Of a DNA stretch of 64,000 bases, positions 57,746-64,000 are shown one piece after another. The notes under the pieces were generated by a model. That model saw nothing but the letters and a program-made list of their open reading frames with translations. It did not search any database and was not told the origin of the DNA. Source of the DNA: Stenopsyche tienmushanensis. Lineage: Eukaryota; Arthropoda; Insecta; Trichoptera; Stenopsychidae. Position 1 is the first letter of the stretch. Each line of letters opens with the position of its first letter. The position numbers and the translations under genes were made by a program. The DNA lies in assembly GCA_008973525.1 (NCBI GenBank), contig WACJ01000431.1, positions 90,636 through 154,635 of the forward strand, read 5' to 3'.

Positions 57746-58395
57746 CAACATTTTTCACAGCTACTCTTCTTTGCTTTTCATCGATGTCAAAAAGACACTT
57801 GCAACGTATACGGAGAAGGTGTCATAGATGAGTCTATAGCACGGAAATGGTTTGCAAAGTTCAAAAATGGCGATTTTAATGTTGACGATACGCCCCGTAG
57901 CAGAAAACCTTCTGAATTCGAATTGGGAAATGCTCGAAAGGAATGCCACAGTCAACAAGGAGCTTTACAAAGCTCAGCTACATCGCGTAAAAGCGGCTAT
58001 TCAACTGAAAAGATCCCATCGACAAGCCCAAACCATACTCTTTCACAACAACGCCAGACCCCATGTTGCACAAGTCGTCAAAATCGCACTCCAAGAGCTT
58101 GAATGGGAGGTTCTTCAGCTTCCGCCGTATTTTCCAAACCTTGCACCGACGGATTACCATCTTTTCCGCTCCCTTTCGAATCATATAAGAAGCGTTACCT
58201 TCAACAATGTAAACGACCTTAAAAACTGGCTCAACAAATTCTTCGATACCAGACCGGGCGATATTTGGCAGGATGGCATCGACAAATTGGTCGAAAGATG
58301 GGAGGAGATAGTAAACAGCAACGGTGAATACATAATTTCCCACCCATTTTCATACTCTGTCTATTTTTATGTTCAATAAAGATCGCCTACTCAAT
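57746..58395 (+). pseudogene. mariner transposase with large internal deletion and HNN active-site change
   Basis: One frame from 57,746 reads QHFSQLLFFAFHRCQKDTCN, VYGEGVIDESIARKWFAKFK and NGDFNVDDTPRSRKPSEFE, the N-terminal helix-turn-helix of mariner transposases. Near 57,925 the sequence jumps, in another frame, to WEMLERNATVNKELYKAQLH, ILFHNNARPHVA, EVLQLPPYFPNLAPTDYHLF and RSLSNHIRSV, then KLVERWEEIVNSNGEYI. The segment with the first catalytic Asp (GDEKWI) is missing. The second Asp is Asn (HNNARPH for HDNARPH), while the third (TDYH) is present 34 residues later, as in a D,D34D enzyme. The last 150 codons are otherwise intact. After the stop at 58,377, ATGTTCAATAAAGATCGCCT is shared with 22,085. 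Confidence 0.88.
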
Positions 58396-59215
58396 TAGCT
58401 TGATATATGTAGATGTCATTTTTTTACCTCAAAAATTGGTTAAATTTTAACTGGGAAACGAAGGTGCTCCTCTTATGTACAAGGAGCACATACGATCGCC
58501 AGGATAAGTTCACTTTTGGTAGTTCCTATGTATTGCGTTCTTGGTAATCGCAACACCCACACTGTTCAATAATGCAGTTCCGCAATGCGTTAAGAATGCA
58601 TACTTCGTCCGAGCGAGATCTCTAAGAAAAGTATACATCTTATCTTACTATTTCTATTGGTATTTGTTGGTAGTATATAAGTCTTATTAAATCAATATAA
58701 AGTACAGTACAGTAGTATGAATGTTGCTTTAATTTATTATAATATTATTTTTTGACATAACCATGGAAGATATCAACCCAATAAATACCAAAATAAAAAT
58801 GATCAAATAGTTTCAAAGGATTAAAATATGCACAAAAACAACATGATTGGTAACATTTTTTTTTAAATTCCGTAATTCAGCGTAGTTTTAGTTGGATTTG
58901 AATAAAATTTAAATACGTTTAACTCGTTCGTCGCTGCGTCCACTATATATATATGGCAATCCCCCGCATGGGCCTCGTCGCGTAATTTCGATGGATTTCT
59001 TCCTCCACTTAAATACGATTTAACAAATTATTTTATTTTTATTTAATGGAATTAGCCCTTGTAAAATAAATGTAAAATAAACAATATAAAAAATATATAC
59101 ATAATTATATATAGCATAAAAAGACATAAAATAACTAAAATGTACATATTATACACATAAAATTATTTTTAAAGTAAAATATGACTTTATATCATGTAAC
59201 ATGGTATTCATTAAA
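58396..59215. other. Unclassified stretch
   Basis: No gene recognised. AT-rich after 58,640. Confidence 0.35.
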
Positions 59216-59217
59216 AT

Positions 59218-59590
59218 TCAAACAAATATGAGGTGATTTTGATGAATTATAAGTTTGTGAAAATCTGCCTTAATGGTTTGATTTGGTTCTAACAGTTCAT
59301 AATAAACCACACCATTCATATCCCACCAAATACTTAAAAGTTTATTTTTAGGATGTAAAGACACAGTTGCTTTTGGAATTGGCTGCATAACTTTATGTTT
59401 TCCCTGTCTTTTACTTGTGGCGTTATGATAAATAATCCATTTTTCGTCACCTGTAAGCAAAGATCTAAAAATGCCTCTCTTTCGAAGCGCGATAAAAGAG
59501 AATTTCAGATGTTTATTCGTTGCTGGCAATTGGATTTGGATAGCTTATGCAGTACTCACTCTCTCGATCTCCTTTAAATGGCGAAAGACC
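59218..59590 (-). pseudogene. mariner transposase catalytic-domain fragment
   Basis: Minus-strand frame from 59,529: RSLLTGDEKWIIYHNATSKR, then NKLLSIWWDMNGVVYYELLE and PNQTIKADFHKLIIHQN. TGDEKWI-Y-N contains the first catalytic Asp, and IWWD--GVVYYELL-PN-TI is the following conserved block of mariner transposases. The frame ends after 103 codons, before the HDNARPH motif. The upstream helix-turn-helix region is not recognisable. This is the part of the protein that the copy at 57,746 lacks, but on the opposite strand, so the two are separate insertions. Confidence 0.85.
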
Positions 59591-59677
59591 GTTCGAATAT
59601 TCGAGTATTCGAATATTTTACATATGTAACGAGAGTGATTAAAATATAACTCGGAATTTTTATGTACAAATTTATTA

Positions 59678-60049
59678 GTGTTATATACAAATACGGAGGA
59701 TCTTATTTTTCTACAAATTCCCTTCATTAGAAATAAATTTATTCCATCGGATAGAAAGATTTTTATCCCATCCCACAAAGAAGGCGAGAAGTATCGTCCT
59801 CTGTTGCGCAACGCGTTTTCTCGTAAAAAAGGCGTGAAAACAAGTGAAATTTTGAGGTTTTTTGTTTCGGTGAAATCAAAAGGAACAGAACTTTATTTAC
59901 ATTTCAAAAATACATATTGTAAAAATGAAAGTGCTTGGAACGTTTCTAATTTTAAACTTGACCGTAATTTCATTTTTATTGAGCCTGCTGACGAAAAAAC
60001 TCTCACACTTGTCGTTGAGTTTGGTTTTATCGACAGTAGAGAATCGTAA
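59678..60049 (+). CDS. Unassigned 123-codon ORF
   Basis: One of the longer open frames in the window without a transposon match. It has a Lys/Arg-rich middle (RPLLRNAFSRKKGVKTSEIL) and alternating hydrophobic residues toward the end (DEKTLTLVVEFGFIDS). A polyadenylation-like AATAAA lies about 40 bases after the stop. No start context, introns, signal peptide or known domain can be shown. It sits between a mariner fragment and a hAT-like fragment, so it may be transposon-derived or chance. Confidence 0.15.
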   Translation: MLYTNTEDLIFLQIPFIRNKFIPSDRKIFIPSHKEGEKYRPLLRNAFSRKKGVKTSEILRFFVSVKSKGTELYLHFKNTYCKNESAWNVSNFKLDRNFIFIEPADEKTLTLVVEFGFIDSRES

Positions 60050-60099
60050 AGAATATCTAAAATATCACACTTTTGAATAGTTTTTCAATAAACTTTATA

Positions 60100-60300
60100 T
60101 TAATTCAATAAACTCAGCACTTTTTTGCATTTCTTTGTTGCTATTTCGATTGGAAGAAGAACATCAAGCAATTTTCTTAAAAAATATATTTCTTCATCAG
60201 TAATAATTTCCGATTTTAAATCCTTTAATGATCGTTGACTGATTCAGAGAGTCAAAGAAATCTTTTTACCATCAATCTTATTGAGTTTCATCTTGTTTTA
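60100..60300 (-). pseudogene. hAT-like transposase fragment (tentative)
   Basis: The minus strand reads MKLNKIDGKKISLTL, a stop, then ISQRSLKDLKSEIITDEEIY and FLRKLLDVLLPIEIATK. hAT transposases have a region of the form I-KAL-DL--E--TDED---L--LL--L-P-E-A-K, and the spacing agrees. The flanks contain ATTCGAATATTCG-type palindromes (near 59,600 and 60,385) of unknown role. No terminal repeats are found. Confidence 0.35.
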
Positions 60301-60599
60301 ACTTTGTGCGTTGCATAGAATAATTTCTGTATAATTTGATAAATATTCTAATATACGAATATTAGAAAATTGGGCAAATATATTCGAATATTCGATTGGG
60401 TGCTGAATGAGTCAATCAAATTTCAAAGAAATTCGTTCAATATTTTTGAAACAAATAATCGAGATGACCCCTAACCAGACCAAGAATTAATACGACTGCA
60501 GCTCGGTTGTTATGAAACAAATTCGAATAGGAGATATTATTTGTACTTGTGTCGTTTTAGATTTTCAGCATTGACACGAAGAGCGTTGCTGGCGAAATG

Positions 60600-60840
60600 A
60601 TACTTGCTTGTACTGTATGCACTCCTGGTAGTTGAATCTCCTTGCTTTAACCCAAACGATGGTTTTGCCGTCACGTTGTTTGGGTTAAAGCATGAACAAC
60701 GAGTTAGCATTAGTGCAGCTCAGTTTATATGGTGCAAATTTGAACAGTAGCGTACACTTAGACTTGTGAAACTTGCTTATACTGTATGCACTCCTAGTAG
60801 CTGAATCTCCTTGCTTTAATTCAAACAATTGACTTCCCGT
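60600..60840 (+). repeat. Rpt-F box, two tandem copies about 175 bp apart
   Basis: ACTGTATGCACTCCTGGTAG (60,613), then CTCCTTGCTTTAACCCAAAC. The second copy has ACTGTATGCACTCCTAGTAG and CTCCTTGCTTTAATTCAAAC. An inverted CAAAC/GTTTG-GGTTAAAGC pair near 60,650-60,690 could form a hairpin in the first copy. Confidence 0.7.
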
Positions 60841-62200
60841 TACATCGGTAAGCAGTTGATTTGAATGCAGTTCAAAATATGTGAGGCAATAATAATAGTA
60901 CTGGAGGCAGCGACATTATTTGTGTACTTATTCCTATAGAGATTCTGACTTATTTTGTTGTTTTGATATTGTAAGTAAACCAAACGGCAGTCTACCGTGA
61001 TGATGTTGTTTCCGACAATTTTTTAACAATTTTTGAGACTTTCATTCCGCTGTGTAACGGCGGCAGTCAATCCGCGAACATAACCCCGTAAAGGGTTTCC
61101 AAATATCGGATAGAGATAAAAAATCATTCTAATTTTGCCTCTCAAACAATCAAAAAAATGATTAGATATCCGTTTTTTAACGTAATTTAAAAATTAGATT
61201 AAATATTATATATACTTATTATTGCAATGCTTTAAAAGTTGAAATACTTTAATCAAGTTCCTGCGTTACACTTTAAGCCAATTCTAATAAAGCCTTAGCC
61301 ATCTTATATCGAAAATAGACGGTGTTTATATAATAATAATCAACGTAAACTACTTGTAAACGAAAAAGCAGGTTTGTAGATTTTAATTTAATGCCGGTAT
61401 GTGCAATTATTCATTTTTCAAAAATTGTTATTAATGTTTTCCATTGTATTATCGATAATCCTTCAAGAATCATTCGTCGCATCACTTCGCAACCATTGAT
61501 TACATGCTGCTCTCTAATCCCGTAATATACCATAAAATTCGTTTTTTTGCCTTCCACACCTGGTAAAGTAAGGATAGAATTATTCGGATAGAAATTATAA
61601 TTCACGAAGGAGAGAAAATCTATGAATGAGTGTCGATATATTGTCATTATTTTTAATGATGATTTAATAATTGTCATGATTGATAATTGTTTCATGAATA
61701 AGAAATTCATGAAACTACTTCTTTCGTAATATTGATGTGATTCTTAAATGAAATTTTAGTGGTGCCTACAAAAAAAAGCGCGATCGTATACCCTTTTTTA
61801 GCAAAACTAAAAATATATAAAAGCGCTTCAATAAATAGAATCAAAGCGTAAAAACTTTCTTTCTGTGGCATTGCAACGCATGCCGGGTAATCACTACTAT
61901 CTTATAAAAGTTTACTCATATGAAGAAAACACCAAATAATTAAACTGTCCCAGCATAGTTATTCGAATCTACTGCAGTTATCGTGAACACATAAAAAATT
62001 CATCTGAATAGTTCTAGGCTACTATTACTGATAATGATAAAATATTTAAAAACATGATAGTAGAATTTAAGATAAACTTTTAAAAATGTCGCCTTTTCCA
62101 ACCACCTTATCCTAGTTATACCAAACACTAAAGTTTTTAACATTTAAATATTAACTCGAACGAATAAAAATAGCTATGGTTGAGCATTACTGACGGAAGA
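60841..62200. other. Unclassified stretch
   Basis: AAACGGCAGTCTACCGTGAT at 60,978 matches the reverse complement of 31,484-31,503 with one difference and contains a CGGYAGTCTACCG palindrome. The 99-codon minus-strand ORF at 61,411-61,710 is not recognised. No other features. Confidence 0.35.
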
Positions 62201-62209
62201 TTAAAAAAG

Positions 62210-62480
62210 TGTCTGTGTGTGATATACATATTTGATTTGCTAAGTATTGGAACTATCAGGCGATCATGTGTTATGAAGAAAATTAAAATTGTAATGAGCA
62301 ACGCAGACATGTCCATCTCTGTCTAAAAGCCATTTGAAGCTTTTCCAAAGAAAGAGAAGAGTGTAGTGCAAGTGTCGTCAATGCGAAACTGTACTGCCAA
62401 CACCATGTTATATAAATACGACGTAGCAATCGTCAACAGTTTATGTCGAATAATTAATTTTTAAACTAAAGCGGCGATAT
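62210..62480 (+). repeat. Ancient Rpt-A core copy
   Basis: TCAGGCGATCATGTGTTATG, CATCTCTGTCTAAAAGCCAT, AAAGAAAGAGAAGAGTG and CAATCGTCAACAGTTTATGT keep the Rpt-A order. It is highly diverged but the TCTCT/AGAGA pairing is retained. Confidence 0.6.
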
Positions 62481-62689
62481 GTCCATGCGATATTTAAATG
62501 TTATCAAAGGACAAGGAAGACATTAAAAATATAAGGCAGACTGGAATGGTCAAATGATTTATTCGCACATTGATGTGTGTTTGTGTTAATTATTAATTGA
62601 TACCAATACATAACGAAATTTAAGAATCGCGAGTATTTGTTTTGTGCCATTTAGCTGCACACCAATGCACATGAAGCATCACACATCGA

Positions 62690-62760
62690 CTTGCTTGCAT
62701 TGTATGCACTCCTATTAGTTTTTTCCCTTTGCTTTAACCCAAACGATTTACTCAATTCAT
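62690..62760 (+). repeat. Rpt-F box
   Basis: GCATTGTATGCACTCCTATT, then CCTTTGCTTTAACCCAAACG. Confidence 0.65.
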
Positions 62761-62769
62761 GTCGTCCAA

Positions 62770-63375
62770 TTCGTCGTCGTTAGGTCAGTCCAATAGCTCG
62801 TGCGTATTTTTTAAAAATATGTAAATAAATTACAAATAAAATATGTAAGCATAAATTAATATTAAAATAATGAATTAATGCTATCGTTACGTCTATACAT
62901 TTTACATCCCGTATTCAGTAGCAAACATGCAGATAAATTCTATTAAATGTATTCGCAAAAAATCTTATCTAAATAATTATTTAAGACAATGTTCTAAAAT
63001 TATCAAAATATTCACGCTTGTTGTTTGCATTTATCAAAATAATGTAAAATTGATGAAGTTTATGTATTAATTATTATTCGATGAAAAGATTCAAATAATT
63101 GTGTATAAAAATTGCAAATTTATGGACAAAAATGGAATGCTACATATTTTCAATGCTGATGCTTAAAATATTTTATATCTTTGAGAAAAGCTAGCGATTA
63201 TATTGCATTTATGTCATTCAATAAGCAAACAGACCACTTTAATTGAAACATAAAATAATTCCGCACTCAAAACATTATTTAAATTCAAATATGAAGAGCC
63301 TGTTTATGCCCTGAGAATCCATATTACTTGTCAAAATTTTATCAGGAAACATTTCTGCAAGCCATGAAATCTAAT
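62770..63375. other. Unclassified AT-rich stretch
   Basis: Nothing recognised. Confidence 0.35.
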
Positions 63376-63475
63376 CTAGAGGTTCATGGACTTTTATGGC
63401 GAGGCATCAATCATCAACATCGTCCCAATCAGTCAACTACGTTGGGCAGGTCATGTAGCACGGATGCCGATTTGA
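63376..63475 (+). pseudogene. C-terminal fragment of a non-LTR retrotransposon protein
   Basis: A frame reads EASIINIVPISQLRWAGHVA then RMPI and a stop at about 63,476. The motif I--RRLRWLGHV-RM is characteristic of the region after the reverse transcriptase domain in many non-LTR elements. Only about 25 residues survive, so clade and integrity cannot be judged. Confidence 0.45.
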
Positions 63476-63799
63476 ATTTCTCCAAAATACACTAAAATAT
63501 TTTGAAATGATTTAGTGTGTTCTCCCTTATTCCCTGTTCGAATAAAAACAACGTGAAATTTTGCAAAAAATATTTAATTGTGTAAATTATTAAAATGCCT
63601 TCAATAATTTTACTAATTTTATAAAGACACTTAAGTTCTACATAGATAAAAAAAACAAGATACAAACGAATCTCAAAAATCAATTAATCTGAGAGAACTA
63701 AAAAGTTTTATCGCATTTTTTTTAACTGGAATTGACTGAACTCCCTCCTATTTCTGTAAAATCCAAATATGCTATATTTTCAAATACAAATTAAAATTC

Positions 63800-63990
63800 A
63801 CAAAGGTTGAGATTTTCACATGAGACATTGAGAAGTAGAATTGTTGTGTGAATTTGAATTGCGCTGAACAGTGAAAACGAGGAGATCTCTGTCTGAAAGC
63901 TATTTACAACTCTTTTCCTGAAAGAGATGACTGATAAACGCACAAGTCTCGTTATGCATTTCTCTCGGGTGCATCAGTGCACTATCACAC
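63800..63990 (+). repeat. Ancient Rpt-A core copy
   Basis: AATTGCGCTGAACAGTG, GATCTCTGTCTGAAAGC, CCTGAAAGAGATGACTG and CATCAGTGCACTATCACACC follow the Rpt-A order. ATCTCT and AGAGAT remain complementary. It reaches nearly to the end of the window. Confidence 0.6.
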
Positions 63991-64000
63991 CTGCTAATAC

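Overview
This window looks like AT-rich, non-coding genomic DNA from an arthropod, most likely an insect. No open reading frame looks like an intact host gene. The only protein homology I can recognise is to transposable elements: mariner, Tc1-like, pogo/Tigger-like, piggyBac-like and hAT-like transposases, and Jockey-like and R1/I-like reverse transcriptases. All of these are broken by stops, frameshifts or deletions. I see no tRNA, rRNA, CRISPR array or bacterial operon structure. The order and species cannot be settled from sequence alone.

Layout. Positions 1-15,700 are dominated by one repeat family (called Rpt-A here, unit about 1.08 kb). It is tandem on the + strand at 1-2,360, tandem and inverted at 4,405-7,305, and as older + strand copies at 9,955-14,195. 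A separate six-copy satellite with alternating 205/211-bp spacing lies at 7,580-8,840. Positions 15,700-31,250 are a transposon graveyard: piggyBac, hAT and pogo pieces, a Tc1-like relic, an R1/I-like reverse transcriptase, and five copies of a roughly 165-bp repeat containing a TACAGGGTGTCC-type motif. Positions 33,224-35,071 form a GC-rich long-inverted-repeat element enclosing unrelated debris. Positions 36,000-52,050 hold about ten same-orientation copies of a second family (Rpt-B). Three pairs of these flank a common spacer (T) in a direct-repeat arrangement that resembles a small LTR element. A Jockey-like reverse transcriptase, a mariner element with both terminal repeats, and a hAT MITE with a degenerate target duplication also lie there. 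Positions 52,780-64,000 hold a pogo-like element with TA target duplications and a reverse transcriptase fragment inside it, two more mariner relics, hAT debris and old Rpt-A cores.

The elements do not form a pathway. Shared features point to the locus as a whole: fragments of many element classes, in both orientations and nested in one another, plus large inverted repeats. This is the composition expected of heterochromatin or a small-RNA-producing cluster, which is inference. The best leads for something undescribed are the structured Rpt-A family, the Rpt-A inverted arrays and the Rpt-B/T composites. Copy boundaries were read by eye and are good to roughly 10-50 bases unless a terminal repeat or target duplication is cited.
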